A stretch of DNA of 64,000 bases from Aquitalea pelogenes (GCF_001515305.1 NZ_LNQV01000002.1:1-64000); one strand, 5' to 3'. Positions 28,974 to 38,493 are shown, numbered from the stretch's first letter. Notes: a model not told the origin generated them from the letters alone. Translations and numbers: made by a program.

Positions 28974-28987
28974 CAAACGAGCGTTTG
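28974..28987. promoter_or_regulatory. PsrA-like operator dyad between etfB and phaJ
   Basis: CAAACGAGCGTTTG is a perfect 6-bp inverted repeat with 2 central bases. It fits the published Pseudomonas PsrA pattern (G/C)AAAC-N2-4-GTTT(G/C); PsrA is a TetR-family repressor released by long-chain acyl signals and known to control etf and beta-oxidation genes. The site lies 89 bases before etfB and 139 before phaJ. The regulator is not in this window. Confidence 0.6.
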
Positions 28988-29125
28988 GTTGATTATTTGT
29001 GTGTGACACGTAGCAAAAAAACAACTGATTGCAGATACTACGTCATTTCCGCTTAATTTGCATTTCGTCTGCCGCATGGCACAATGCAGTGCAACAATTT
29101 CAACGTCATAGCCGGAGAATCATGC

Positions 29126-29545
29126 ATGACTGTCTACTTTGAAGATATCAAGGTTGGCGACTCTGCCGAGTACGCCAAAACCATCACCGAAGCCGATATC
29201 CTGATGTTTGCTGCGGTCTCCGGTGATGACAACCCGGTGCACATCAACCAGGAATATGCCGAAACCACACCGTTCCGGACCCGCATTGCCCACGGCATGC
29301 TGACCGCCAGCCTGATTTCCACCGTGGTGGGCACCAAGCTGCCCGGCAACGGCACCATCTACCTGTCGCAATCCACACGCTTCAAGGCACCGGTGCGTAT
29401 TGGTCAGACTGTCACCGCCCGCGCCACCGTGGTGGAAATTTTCCCGGACAAAAAGCGTGTGAAGCTGGCCACCCAATGCCTGGTGCAAGGCAAGGTGGTG
29501 CTGGATGGTGAGTCGCTGGTGATTGCACCAAGCCGAGCCGAATAA
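29126..29545 (+). CDS. phaJ: (R)-specific enoyl-CoA hydratase, MaoC/PhaJ family
   Basis: 139 residues from ATG 29126 (GGAG upstream). A hot-dog fold hydratase with the catalytic pair Asp34 and His39 in GDDNPVHIN and the conserved RIAHGMLTASL. It hydrates trans-2-enoyl-CoA to (R)-3-hydroxyacyl-CoA, which can feed polyhydroxyalkanoate synthesis from beta-oxidation. Divergent from etfB with a shared control region. The exact substrate chain length cannot be read; MaoC-like dehydratase is the cautious alternative. Confidence 0.85.
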   Translation: MTVYFEDIKVGDSAEYAKTITEADILMFAAVSGDDNPVHINQEYAETTPFRTRIAHGMLTASLISTVVGTKLPGNGTIYLSQSTRFKAPVRIGQTVTARATVVEIFPDKKRVKLATQCLVQGKVVLDGESLVIAPSRAE

Positions 29546-29547
29546 AG

Positions 29548-30012
29548 ATGAAAACAGCTTTGCAGGTAGTGGCCCTGACCGATGAGCAGGGCCATGTCAT
29601 TGCACCGGAGCTGCTGGCCAGCTGTAGCCAGCTGCATCATCAGCTGCGTCCCATGCTGCCCGTGGACGGTGCTGCCTATGCAGCAAAAATGCAACGGGTG
29701 TGCAGCTACGGTGCCCGTATGGTTGCAGCGGTGGACAGCGAGGGCCGCCCTTTGGGCCTGGCCCTGTTCCGGGTATATGAAAATACCTACGAGGACCTGC
29801 GGCTTTATATTGACGACCTGGTCAGTGACGAAGCACATCGCTCACGCGGCATCGGCAGCCTGTTGCTGGACTGGTGTGCAACAGAAGCCCGTCGGCTGGG
29901 ATGTGGCTATCAGGTGCTGGATTCCGGCACCTGGCGCACCGAAGCCCACCGCCTGTACTTCCGCCAGGGCTTCAGCATTTCCTCGTTTCACTTCACCAAG
30001 CCATTGAAGTAA
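29548..30012 (+). CDS. GNAT-family N-acetyltransferase
   Basis: 154 residues. The acetyl-CoA loop is visible as RSRGIGSLLLDWC (the R/QxxGxG/A motif), preceded by the DDLVSDEAHR strand and followed by LDSGTWRTEAHRLYFRQGF, typical of small-molecule acetyltransferases. The substrate is unknown. The start is 2 bases after the phaJ stop, so the genes are probably co-transcribed. Confidence 0.88.
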   Translation: MKTALQVVALTDEQGHVIAPELLASCSQLHHQLRPMLPVDGAAYAAKMQRVCSYGARMVAAVDSEGRPLGLALFRVYENTYEDLRLYIDDLVSDEAHRSRGIGSLLLDWCATEARRLGCGYQVLDSGTWRTEAHRLYFRQGFSISSFHFTKPLK

Positions 30013-30045
30013 ACATTGGAGGAATCCGGGTCGCGGCCATGCCAC

Positions 30046-30069
30046 AAGGGAGCACAAGCTCCCTTTTCT
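30046..30069 (+). terminator. Terminator after the GNAT gene
   Basis: Stem AAGGGAGC/GCTCCCTT with an ACAA loop followed by TTTTCTTATTT, between the convergent GNAT and queG genes. Confidence 0.88.
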
Positions 30070-31160
30070 TATTTGGCTTGTGGTTGGCGCTGATGCTGGC
30101 AAGCCAGAGCCCAGCGCACCGGTTCGGCCACCAGCTCATCCGGGTAATCCTGCCGCTGCTGCAAAGCAGCCACGATGTCCGGATCATACGGCGCATTACC
30201 CAACCCCACGGCCAGATTGGAGAGCCATTTGGCATAGCCGATACGGTATATCGGGCTGCCGGCCAGTTTTTCCTTGAACATGGCCTCACTCCAGCCAAAT
30301 AACTCCAGCAGACTGACTTGATCCAGTCCGTGCCGCACGGCAAAGTCTGGCTCGCGCGTATGCACGGCAAAGCGGTTCCACGGACAGGTCAGCTGACAAT
30401 CGTCACAGCCATAGACACGGTTGCCAATCATGGGGCGAAACTCAAGCGGAATGGCCGTCTTCAGCTCGATGGTGAGATAAGAGATGCAGCGGCGCGCATC
30501 CACTTTGTAAGGTGCAGTGATGGCCTGCGTCGGACAGACATCGATACAACGGGTGCAACGGCCGCAGTGTTCTGGCTCGGACACATCGGCAGGCAGAGGA
30601 AGGTCAGTAAACAACTCGCCCAGAAAATACAGCGAGCCTTGCTCGCGGTTCAACAGCAAGCTGTGCTTGCCGCGCCAGCCAAGGCCGGACTGCGCGGCCA
30701 GCGCCACCTCGGCCACCGGCGCACTATCGGTAAACACGCGGTAGCCAAACGGGCCGATATGCTCGGCCACTTTGTCTGCCAGTTTCTGCAAACGTGCCCG
30801 CAGCACCTTGTGATAATCCCGCCCCAGGGCATAGCGCGACAGATAGGCAAGTCGGCCATCTCCCAGCACGTCTTCGCTGGCCAGCGCCTCCGCCGGCCAG
30901 TAAGGCAGGCGCACGCTGACAATGGACAGGGTGCCGGGTACCAGGTCCGCCGGTTTGACCCGCAGGCTGCCATGCCGGGCCATGTAATCCATCTGGCCAT
31001 GGCATCCCTCATCCAGCCAGGCCTGCAGTTGCGCCTCGGCCTGCGCTGGCAGCTGGGCCTTGCTGATTCGTGCCGCGGCAAAGCCCAAATCTTGCGCCCA
31101 GGCTTTGATTTGCCCGGCCAATTCGGGATAATCCAGTTTTTGATAGGATTTCTCAGTCAT
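30069..31160 (-). CDS. queG: Epoxyqueuosine reductase
   Basis: 363 residues. A cobalamin- and iron-sulfur-dependent enzyme that completes queuosine in the tRNA wobble position. Two ferredoxin-type clusters are visible: CGRCTRCIDVCP and CDDCQLTCPW, with a C-terminal HEAT-like repeat region. Its ATG (31160) directly abuts the tsaE ATG (31161) on the opposite strand, leaving no room for separate promoters. Confidence 0.96.
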   Translation of the reverse strand: MTEKSYQKLDYPELAGQIKAWAQDLGFAAARISKAQLPAQAEAQLQAWLDEGCHGQMDYMARHGSLRVKPADLVPGTLSIVSVRLPYWPAEALASEDVLGDGRLAYLSRYALGRDYHKVLRARLQKLADKVAEHIGPFGYRVFTDSAPVAEVALAAQSGLGWRGKHSLLLNREQGSLYFLGELFTDLPLPADVSEPEHCGRCTRCIDVCPTQAITAPYKVDARRCISYLTIELKTAIPLEFRPMIGNRVYGCDDCQLTCPWNRFAVHTREPDFAVRHGLDQVSLLELFGWSEAMFKEKLAGSPIYRIGYAKWLSNLAVGLGNAPYDPDIVAALQQRQDYPDELVAEPVRWALACQHQRQPQAK

Positions 31161-31651
31161 ATGGTCATGGATGATACCAGCGTTCGCAGTGGCAACCTGC
31201 CCGATGAGTCAGCAACCCTTGCGCTTGGCGCCAGCATGGCCGCAGCACTGCAGGCAGGTGTAGTCATTTTCCTGCAAGGCGACCTTGGTGCAGGAAAACC
31301 ACATTTACCCGTGGCCTGCTGGCTGGCCTGGCCTATCATGGCAAGGTAAAGAGCCCCACCTACACGCTGGTGGAAAGCTACCCGTTTGCCGACTTCACCA
31401 TCCATCATTTCGACCTGTATCGTTTTGCTGACCCGGAAGAATGGGATGACGCAGGTTTCCGTGATTACTTCGGCAAGGATAGCGTTTGTCTGGTCGAGTG
31501 GCCGGACAAGGCCGGTGCTTTGCTTCCGCCTGCCGATCTGACACTGGAACTTGAAGTCAGCAACACAGGTCGCACGTATCGTTTAACTGCAAGAACAGAA
31601 ACCGGACAGTCATGCCTGACTCGACTTTCGACCCCATCCGCCGCCGCCTGA
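31161..31651 (+). CDS. tsaE: tRNA threonylcarbamoyladenosine ATPase TsaE, split by a frameshift
   Basis: TsaE (YjeE) is the ATPase partner of TsaB/TsaD in making t6A37 in tRNAs and is essential in many bacteria. The sequence reads [10 protein letters not shown] and then falls out of frame. The expected P-loop continuation, and [12 protein letters not shown]...[14 protein letters not shown], follow in the next frame. One extra A in the A-run at 31295-31298 restores GDLGAGKTT and a 163-residue protein. ATG 31161 or 31167 could be the start. The 3' end overlaps amiC by 40 bases. A missing base in a homopolymer is likely. Confidence 0.87.
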
Positions 31652-32853
31652 TTGGTGCGGCTGCCGCCACTTTCCTGCTTAGCGTCAGCAAGCTGGGCTT
31701 TGCCAGCAACAGCCAGGTGGTTGCCATCCGTATCTGGCCGGCATCCAGCTACACCCGCATCACGCTGGAAGCCAGCGATGCCATCAAGTTCAAACAGTTC
31801 ACCATCAGCAATCCCGACCGGCTGGTGATTGATCTGGAAGGTGTGCAGCTCAACAGCGTGCTGAAAGACATCAGCAGCCAGATTGCCGATGCCGACCCGT
31901 ATATCAAGACAGCCCGCGCCGGGCAATTCAGTCCGGATACCGTCCGGCTGGTGCTGGAACTCAAAACCGATGTCAAACCGCAGGCGTTCACCCTCAATCC
32001 GGTGGCCGAGTACAAACACCGTCTGGTGATCGACCTCTACCCCTCCAGTGGCGCACAAGATGACCCGCTGATGGCCTTGCTCGACGATTACAACAAGGGC
32101 AAGCTCACCGAGCCGCCGCCACAGGTAAAGCCGAAGAAGAACGACAGCAACCGCCCCATCGTGGTGATGCTGGACCCGGGCCATGGCGGTGAAGACCCAG
32201 GTGCCATCGGCATGAATGGCACCCGCGAAAAAGACATCGTCTTGCGCATCGGCAAGCAGCTGAAGCGCATGATTGATGCCGAGCGCAACATGAAGGCATT
32301 CATGACCCGCGAGGAAGACATTTTCATTCCGCTTGGCGTGCGCGTGGCCAAGGCGCGCAAGCTGAATGCCGACCTGTTCATTTCCATCCATGCCGATGCC
32401 GCGCCCAACCGTAGCGCCCGCGGCTCTTCGGTTTTCGCCTTGTCCGAAAAAGGCGCTTCCAGTGCCTTCGCCAAAACCATGGCCCAGTCGGAAAACAGCT
32501 CGGACCTGATTGGCGGGGTGAAGATTGCCAGCAAGGACAAGTTCCTGGCGCATACCTTGCTCGACCTCACCCAGACCGCCACCATCAATGACAGCCTGAA
32601 ACTGGGCAAGATCATGCTGGGCAAGGTAGGCGGCCTGAACAAGCTGCACAGCTCCCAGGTAGAACAAGCCGGCTTTGCCGTTCTCAAGGCTCCGGACATT
32701 CCGTCCATCCTGGTGGAAACCGCCTTCATCAGTAATCCGGAAGAAGAGCAACGCCTGCTGGACAGCGACTTCCAGCAACAGATGGCCGGCTCCATCCTCA
32801 GTGGCGTAAAAACCTACTTCACCCAGGGTGCCGCGCTGGCAGCGCGAGCCTGA
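31612..32853 (+). CDS. amiC: N-acetylmuramoyl-L-alanine amidase (AmiC type)
   Basis: 413 residues. It cleaves the peptide from peptidoglycan to split daughter cells. The N-terminus ([19 protein letters not shown]) is a twin-arginine signal, so the folded enzyme is exported by Tat. Next comes an AMIN domain (septal targeting), then the zinc amidase_3 domain with [21 protein letters not shown] and [11 protein letters not shown]. It is translationally coupled to tsaE, the usual arrangement in Proteobacteria. Confidence 0.95.
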   Translation: MPDSTFDPIRRRLIGAAAATFLLSVSKLGFASNSQVVAIRIWPASSYTRITLEASDAIKFKQFTISNPDRLVIDLEGVQLNSVLKDISSQIADADPYIKTARAGQFSPDTVRLVLELKTDVKPQAFTLNPVAEYKHRLVIDLYPSSGAQDDPLMALLDDYNKGKLTEPPPQVKPKKNDSNRPIVVMLDPGHGGEDPGAIGMNGTREKDIVLRIGKQLKRMIDAERNMKAFMTREEDIFIPLGVRVAKARKLNADLFISIHADAAPNRSARGSSVFALSEKGASSAFAKTMAQSENSSDLIGGVKIASKDKFLAHTLLDLTQTATINDSLKLGKIMLGKVGGLNKLHSSQVEQAGFAVLKAPDIPSILVETAFISNPEEEQRLLDSDFQQQMAGSILSGVKTYFTQGAALAARA

Positions 32854-32869
32854 GGCAGGAACAAGACGC

Positions 32870-32896
32870 AAAAAGCCCGCGTGAGCGGGCTTTTTT
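32870..32896. terminator. Bidirectional terminator, amiC / yacG
   Basis: Stem AAAAAGCCCGC/GCGGGCTTTTT with a GTGA loop and a T6 run, between convergent genes. Confidence 0.93.
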
Positions 32897-32906
32897 CTTG
32901 AATGGA

Positions 32907-33104
32907 TCAGCGGTAGCGCGCAGGATCAATCTCGCTATCCGGGCTTTCCTCCACCGCAGGCACACGGTATGTCTCGTTGGCCCACTCACCCAGATCAATC
33001 ATTTTGCAGCGCTCGCTGCAAAAGGGACGATACTGACTGGCTGGCTCCCAGCGCACGGCGGCGCCGCAAGTGGGACAGGACACAATACGAACAGCTTGGG
33101 ACAT
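32907..33104 (-). CDS. yacG: DNA gyrase inhibitor YacG
   Basis: 65 residues. A C4 zinc finger with Cys10, Cys13, Cys29 and Cys33 (CPTC...FCSERC), then the [15 protein letters not shown] helix that contacts GyrB. E. coli YacG protects cells against gyrase poisons. Five bases after zapD, last of the pilB-pilC-pilD-coaE-zapD-yacG run. Confidence 0.95.
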   Translation of the reverse strand: MSQAVRIVSCPTCGAAVRWEPASQYRPFCSERCKMIDLGEWANETYRVPAVEESPDSEIDPARYR

Positions 33105-33109
33105 AAGGC

Positions 33110-33868
33110 TTAGAACTTGCAGTTGGTCAAAGTGAATTCAACATCCGACTCGGTCTGGCGCGGACGGCTCTCACCGGTGACTGCACTGACAAAACGGACA
33201 TTGATGGCATATTTGTTGGCCGAGAGCTCCGGCAGCACGTTCAAGGCCGGATCGTAGGCAATACGAATCATCTGCACCACCTTGCCACCGGACATCTGCT
33301 GGAAGGCGCCATTGCGCGCAACATAATGATGCGTCTTGCCACTATCACGCAGCAGATGCAGCAGGATGCGCGCAGCCTCGGCCGTCGGCATCAGCGGTGC
33401 CGCCCAGCGCCGCATGTCACGACGTCGCTCTTCAGCCGGCTTCTGCTGCCACAAATAGTAGGACGGCAGATCAAACTGGCAAGTCCCGCCGGGGATACCT
33501 GCACGCTGTTTGATCGCCATCAGCCATTCGTTTTCGCGCAGATGCTGGCCGAACTTTCCGGTAATGCCATGCAGCTTTCCGGCAGCCAGCTCGATTTCAT
33601 CCAGCACCTTGTCCAGGCTGTCTTCCGCCACATTCGGATTTTCTCGCAGCGCTTCGAGCACCTGCTTCTGACGTTCAAGCTCCTGCAGCAAGTCGGCTTT
33701 CAGGTCAGCACGGGATGCAGTCTCCAGCAATTCGAACAACACCAGCAATGCCGCATGGTGGTCCATTGCATGGTCTTTGCCCAGAAAATAGGCCAGCCGA
33801 TCATACAACTGCTCCAGACGCAGCAATGTGCGGGTTCGCTCGGTGACAGGAAACTCGAAACTGATCAC
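33110..33868 (-). CDS. zapD: Cell division protein ZapD
   Basis: 252 residues from GTG 33868. A cytoplasmic protein that cross-links FtsZ filaments. The family pattern is clear: [20 protein letters not shown] at the start, [24 protein letters not shown] and YYLWQ in the middle. The conserved neighbourhood coaE-zapD-yacG matches E. coli. Confidence 0.95.
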   Translation of the reverse strand: MISFEFPVTERTRTLLRLEQLYDRLAYFLGKDHAMDHHAALLVLFELLETASRADLKADLLQELERQKQVLEALRENPNVAEDSLDKVLDEIELAAGKLHGITGKFGQHLRENEWLMAIKQRAGIPGGTCQFDLPSYYLWQQKPAEERRRDMRRWAAPLMPTAEAARILLHLLRDSGKTHHYVARNGAFQQMSGGKVVQMIRIAYDPALNVLPELSANKYAINVRFVSAVTGESRPRQTESDVEFTLTNCKF

Positions 33869-33907
33869 AAGACGTCTGCCCTTCTTGGTGGCTTGGAAAA
33901 TGCCTTG

Positions 33908-34519
33908 TCACGCGCCGTGGGCAAGGTCTGCAAGATAATACTGGTGTTTGGCCTCGACTTGAAGCTGTAATGCTGCAAGTGTGCCGCCATTATCAATGAC
34001 ATCATCGGCCAGTGCCAGTCTTTGGGCGCGGCTCATTTGCGCTGCCATGATGGCGCGCACCGCTTCAGCAGTCAAACCACTGCGTGCCTGCACACGCTGT
34101 AGCTGTAAATCCTCATCACAGTCCACCAGCAGAGTACGCTGCACCAGCGCCCGATATTGCGGACTCTCAAACAGCAAAGGTACAACCAGCACTGCATATG
34201 GTGCTGTTGAATTTGCCAGCTGCTGCAGGCTCTGCTCCATGATCAGCGGGTGCAAAATGCCCTCGAGACGTTGCCTGCTCGCCGGATCGGCAAACACCAA
34301 TTCACGCATGCACTTTCTATCCATGGCACCGTTGCCATCCAGCACACGCTCGCCAAATGCAGCCACAATCGGCGCAATCGCCCTGCCACCTGCGGCTGTG
34401 AGCTGATGGGCAATCACATCGGTATCCACCACATCCGCACCCAACAGGGCAAAATGATCGGCCGCTGCACTCTTGCCGGAGCCAATCCCGCCAGTCAGGC
34501 CCACCACCTTAATGGACAT
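33908..34519 (-). CDS. coaE: Dephospho-CoA kinase
   Basis: 203 residues from ATG 34519 (an upstream in-frame extension lies inside pilD and is rejected). Final step of coenzyme A synthesis. The P-loop GLTGGIGSGKS is at the N-terminus, with DTDVIAHQL and the lid region RQRLEGILHPLI. It overlaps the end of pilD by 11 bases, indicating translational coupling. Confidence 0.95.
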   Translation of the reverse strand: MSIKVVGLTGGIGSGKSAAADHFALLGADVVDTDVIAHQLTAAGGRAIAPIVAAFGERVLDGNGAMDRKCMRELVFADPASRQRLEGILHPLIMEQSLQQLANSTAPYAVLVVPLLFESPQYRALVQRTLLVDCDEDLQLQRVQARSGLTAEAVRAIMAAQMSRAQRLALADDVIDNGGTLAALQLQVEAKHQYYLADLAHGA

Positions 34520-35378
34520 AGCTACCCAGATACCAGCTGACGATTTGCTTGCCCCATAGCAGTGCAATCCACCCGGCAGCAGCCAGATATGGACCAAACG
34601 GCAATGCCTGGCCTCGGCCAATACGCGACAGCAACATCAGGACAATACCAACCACAGCCCCTACCAGGGAGGAAAGCAAAATGATCAGTGGCAACATGCT
34701 CCATCCCAGCCAGGCACCGAAAGCTGCCAGCAACTTGAAGTCGCCATAGCCCATGCCTTCCTTGCCGGTACATAGCTTGAAAAGCCAGTACACCAACCAT
34801 AAGCTCATGTAGCCTGCAACTGCCCCGATAACCGCATCCTCAAGCGGAACGGCTCCGGTGTACAGATTGAATAACAAGCCAGCCCACACCAAGGGCAGGG
34901 TCAGATCATCAGGTAACAGCTGGGTATCCGCATCAATGAAGGTGAGTACGACCAGCACTGCCGTCAACAGCAAGTAACCCAACATGGGCAGGCCCCAGCC
35001 AAAGCGCCATGCAACGGCAGCAAACAACAGGCCGGTGAGCAATTCGACAGCCGGATAGCGCCAGCTGATGCTGATGCCACAGTGCGCGCAGCGGCCACGC
35101 AGCAAGACATAACTGAGCAAGGGGATGTTCTGCCAGGCCTTCACATCCTGCTTGCAGCCAGGACAATGCGATGCAGGTACCAGCAGATTGTATCGCTCAG
35201 CATCCTGGACATCCCGACCGAGATATCGGTCACATTCCCGCTGCCAGCCACGCTCCATCATGACCGGCAAACGGTGAATGACCACATTCAGGAAACTACC
35301 CACCAACAAGCCAAGCAACAACGCCATCACCACCAGCAAGCCAGCATTTGCTGACAGCAGACTTCCGATTTCCACCAT
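34509..35378 (-). CDS. pilD: Type IV prepilin peptidase/N-methyltransferase
   Basis: 289 residues, inner-membrane. It removes the leader of type IV prepilins and methylates the new N-terminus. The cytoplasmic methylase-linked zinc domain has two CxxC pairs (CPGC, CAHC). Catalytic aspartates are in FIDADTQLLPD and the GYGDFKLLAAFG (GxGD) motif. About eight membrane helices. Two bases after pilC. Confidence 0.96.
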   Translation of the reverse strand: MVEIGSLLSANAGLLVVMALLLGLLVGSFLNVVIHRLPVMMERGWQRECDRYLGRDVQDAERYNLLVPASHCPGCKQDVKAWQNIPLLSYVLLRGRCAHCGISISWRYPAVELLTGLLFAAVAWRFGWGLPMLGYLLLTAVLVVLTFIDADTQLLPDDLTLPLVWAGLLFNLYTGAVPLEDAVIGAVAGYMSLWLVYWLFKLCTGKEGMGYGDFKLLAAFGAWLGWSMLPLIILLSSLVGAVVGIVLMLLSRIGRGQALPFGPYLAAAGWIALLWGKQIVSWYLGSYVH

Positions 35379-35380
35379 GC

Positions 35381-36601
35381 TTAACCCACCACCTGGCCCA
35401 TTTTGAAAATCGGCATATACATTGCAATAACCAGGCCGCCAATCAGTACACCCAGAATCACCATGATGGCGGGTTCCAACAAGCTGGAAAGCGAAGCAAC
35501 AGCGTTATCCACTTCTTCTTCATAAAAGTCTGCAATCTTGTCCAGCATCTGGTCGAGTGAACCCGACTCCTCACCAATGGAGGTCATCTGCAGCACCATA
35601 TTGGGAAACAGCCCGGTACGCTGCATGGAATAGCTCAGGCTGGAACCGGCACTGACATCGTTTTGAATCAGTTTTGTCGCCTCGCTATATACCTGATTAC
35701 CCGATGCGCCACCGACAGAATCCAGTGCTTCGACCAGCGGGACACCCGCAGCGAACAAGGTAGACAAAGTACGCGACCAACGTGCGATGGTGGCCTTGCG
35801 AATGATGTCACCGATGACCGGGAGCTTCAGCAAGATGCGATCAAACTGCTCCTGCAACTTGGGCGTGCGCTTGAATGCGTAGAAAAACGCAAAGATTGCA
35901 CCAAAAATGCTGCCGAATATCAACCACCACCAATGAACAAAAAAGTCCGACAACCAGATGACAATCAGGGTTGGTGCAGGCAAATCCGCACCAAAGCTGG
36001 AGAACAGATCCTTGAATGCCGGAATCACGTAAATCATGATCACGGCGGTAATGATGAAGGCCGTCGCCACAATGGCGGTGGGGTAGATCATGGCGGACTT
36101 GATCTTGCCCTTGATCGCCATCACCTTTTCTTTGTAGGTAGCCAGCTTGTCCAGCAAGGAGTCCAGTACACCACCGGTCTCACCGGCTGCAATCAAATTG
36201 CAGAACAGCTTGTCGAAATACAGTGGACGCTTGCGGAATGCCTCTGCCAGAGACAGGCCAGTCTCCACATCAGCGCGTACTTCAAGCAGCATTTTGGTAA
36301 CTGCCGGATTGCCATGCCCTTTGGCGGCAATATCAAATGCCTGCAGCAAGGGCACACCCGCCCGCATCATGGTGGAAAGCTGACGGGTGAACAGCGTAAT
36401 GTCTTTTTCGGTAATCTTGCGGCCAAAACCACCGCGACGGCGCTTGACCTTGACGACATTAATACCCTGCCGACGCAACTGGGTCTTGGCGACAGCCTCA
36501 GTTTCGGCACGTAATTCCCCGCGCACTACCTTTCCTGCACGATCCTTGCCTTCCCATTCCCAGATAAAACCCGGGTTTACCTTTTTCGCCACGGTTGCCA
36601 T
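35381..36601 (-). CDS. pilC: Type IV pilus inner-membrane platform protein
   Basis: 406 residues. Two T2SF domains, each with a cytoplasmic bundle followed by membrane helices; the repeats are seen in FTRQLSTMMRAGVPLLQAFDI and the later ARWSRTLSTLFAAGVPLVEA. It anchors the PilB/PilT motors at the base of the pilus. It lies between pilB (20 bases) and pilD (2 bases). Confidence 0.96.
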   Translation of the reverse strand: MATVAKKVNPGFIWEWEGKDRAGKVVRGELRAETEAVAKTQLRRQGINVVKVKRRRGGFGRKITEKDITLFTRQLSTMMRAGVPLLQAFDIAAKGHGNPAVTKMLLEVRADVETGLSLAEAFRKRPLYFDKLFCNLIAAGETGGVLDSLLDKLATYKEKVMAIKGKIKSAMIYPTAIVATAFIITAVIMIYVIPAFKDLFSSFGADLPAPTLIVIWLSDFFVHWWWLIFGSIFGAIFAFFYAFKRTPKLQEQFDRILLKLPVIGDIIRKATIARWSRTLSTLFAAGVPLVEALDSVGGASGNQVYSEATKLIQNDVSAGSSLSYSMQRTGLFPNMVLQMTSIGEESGSLDQMLDKIADFYEEEVDNAVASLSSLLEPAIMVILGVLIGGLVIAMYMPIFKMGQVVG

Positions 36602-36621
36602 GGTTTATATCTTTCTTATAC

Positions 36622-38334
36622 CTAATCGTTGGTCACAGCCTCGATCTCGGCCAGCGAGGTCAGCCCACGCTTCACCTTCAGCAAACCGGCATGACGCAAA
36701 TCAATCATGCCCTCTTGCAAGGCAAGGTCACTGATATCAATGGCAGTACCATTCTGCATGATCAGACGGGTCATGGCATCACTGATGGGCATGACTTCAT
36801 AAATACCAGTACGTCCTTTATAGCCCGAGCCACGGCATTCGTCGCAGCCAACCGGACCGTATGGTTTCCAACTGCCATCCAGTTCCTCCGGGCGGAAACC
36901 CGCTCGCAGCAATGCCGGTTCAGGAATTTCTATTGGTGCCTTGCAGTGGTTGCACAAGCGTCTGGCCAGACGCTGGGCCATGATCAACAGTACCGAACTG
37001 GCGACGTTGAATGGTGCTACACCCATGTTTAGCAAACGCGTCAAGGTGGCAGGCGCATTATTGGTATGCAAGGTGGAAAACACCATGTGACCGGTTTGTG
37101 CAGCCTTGATGGAAATGTCTGCCGTTTCGAAATCCCGGATTTCACCCACCATGATGACATCAGGATCCTGCCGCAGAAACGCTTTCAAGGCAGACGAGAA
37201 GGTGAGACCAGCCTTCTCGTTTACATTGACCTGGTTAATGCCAGGCAAATTGATTTCAACCGGATCCTCCGCCGTCGAAATATTGATATCCGGCTTGTTC
37301 AGGATATTAAGGCAAGTATAAAGCGAAACCGTTTTACCACTACCGGTAGGCCCGGTCACCAGCACCATCCCGTATGGACGCGCAATGGCTTCGAGCAGCA
37401 TTTTCTTCTGCTCTGGTTCAAAACCCAGCTGTTCGATATCCAGCGATGCGGCAGAAGCATCCAGAATACGCATCACGATCTTCTCGCCAAACAGGGTTGG
37501 CAAGGTACTGACACGAAAATCAATTGAATGTGTCTTGGACAACACCAGCTTCAAACGACCATCCTGCGGTACGCGCTTCTCGGAAATATCCAAACGCGAT
37601 ATCACCTTGATGCGGGATGCGATTTTTTCTTTCAACAGCAAAGGAGGCTGCGCAATCTCTTTCAGTTGGCCATCCACGCGATAGCGAATGCGGTAAAACT
37701 TTTCGTAAGGCTCGAAATGGACGTCGGATGCCCCGCCGTTAATGGCATCCAGCAGAACCTTGTGTATGAACTTGACGACAGGGGCGTCATCGACATCAGG
37801 CTGATTGGTTTCGCTATGCGGGGTCGGCTCATCCGGATCAACAAATTCCAGATCACCGAATTCCTCGTTCTCCAGGGCCTTGATCGCAGCAGTTGCATCT
37901 TCGGTGTACTTCCCAATCACTTTGGAAAGTTTGTCATCTTCAACCACGACCACTTCAACCGTCAGACCGGTCTTGAAAGTAATGGCGTGGAAGGCGGATG
38001 TCTGGGTCGGATCAGACGTACCAATAAACAGCTTGTTACCACGCTTGAACAAGGGAACCAGGCGACGACTGCCAATCAATTCGTCATCAACCAGCCCCTT
38101 GGGCAGCTGAACAGGATCGATGGCACCCATGTCCAGCAAAGGATAACCAAATACCCCCGACGCAAAAGTGGCAACCTCCACTGCGGACATCTTCTTGCTG
38201 GCAATTAGTTGCTCGACAAAACTGATGCCAGATGCCTGCGCCTGACGCTGGATAGCCTCTGCATCCTGTAACAGCAATGCATTGTTCTGCACCAGCGCTC
38301 TTCCCAGACCAGATATCCCAGCAGAAGCTTCCAT
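36622..38334 (-). CDS. pilB: Type IV pilus extension ATPase PilB
   Basis: 570 residues. A GspE-family motor that drives pilin polymerisation. N-terminal T2SSE_N domain, then Walker A GPTGSGKTVSLY, the Asp box, Walker B MVGEIRDFETA, the His box FSTLHTNNAP and a C4 zinc motif (CNHC...CDEC). First gene of pilB-C-D. With ComEA and ComM elsewhere in the window it points to natural transformation capacity. Confidence 0.97.
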   Translation of the reverse strand: MEASAGISGLGRALVQNNALLLQDAEAIQRQAQASGISFVEQLIASKKMSAVEVATFASGVFGYPLLDMGAIDPVQLPKGLVDDELIGSRRLVPLFKRGNKLFIGTSDPTQTSAFHAITFKTGLTVEVVVVEDDKLSKVIGKYTEDATAAIKALENEEFGDLEFVDPDEPTPHSETNQPDVDDAPVVKFIHKVLLDAINGGASDVHFEPYEKFYRIRYRVDGQLKEIAQPPLLLKEKIASRIKVISRLDISEKRVPQDGRLKLVLSKTHSIDFRVSTLPTLFGEKIVMRILDASAASLDIEQLGFEPEQKKMLLEAIARPYGMVLVTGPTGSGKTVSLYTCLNILNKPDINISTAEDPVEINLPGINQVNVNEKAGLTFSSALKAFLRQDPDVIMVGEIRDFETADISIKAAQTGHMVFSTLHTNNAPATLTRLLNMGVAPFNVASSVLLIMAQRLARRLCNHCKAPIEIPEPALLRAGFRPEELDGSWKPYGPVGCDECRGSGYKGRTGIYEVMPISDAMTRLIMQNGTAIDISDLALQEGMIDLRHAGLLKVKRGLTSLAEIEAVTND

Positions 38335-38385
38335 AACTCCCCTTTGCGACTAGACGCTACCAATCAAGCCATATGGCATGCTGGC

Positions 38386-38391
38386 ATTATA
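38386..38391 (-). promoter_or_regulatory. Probable -10 of the pilB promoter
   Basis: A perfect TATAAT reads on the minus strand about 52 bases before the pilB ATG. No good -35 is evident at normal spacing, so an activator or extended -10 is possible. An internal palindrome GCCATATGGC lies at 38368-38377. Confidence 0.45.
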
Positions 38392-38465
38392 TGCGCTGCA
38401 CGGACAAAGTGGCAGGCCCCATGGCTAGGCTCGCTCACTATCTCGCTTCTACAGCAGAATAATGC

Positions 38466-38493
38466 AAAAAGGACTGCCGAAGCAGTCCTTTTC
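38466..38493 (-). terminator. Porin gene terminator
   Basis: Stem AAAAGGACTGC/GCAGTCCTTTT with a short loop, followed on the minus strand by a T-run, 25 bases after the porin stop codon. Confidence 0.92.

Noticed and set aside
13215-31651. Programmed ribosomal frameshifting as a shared explanation for the broken genes
   Set aside because: The four sites lack a common slippery heptamer plus downstream structure, and the genes have no known frameshift control. Single-base sequence errors explain them more simply.
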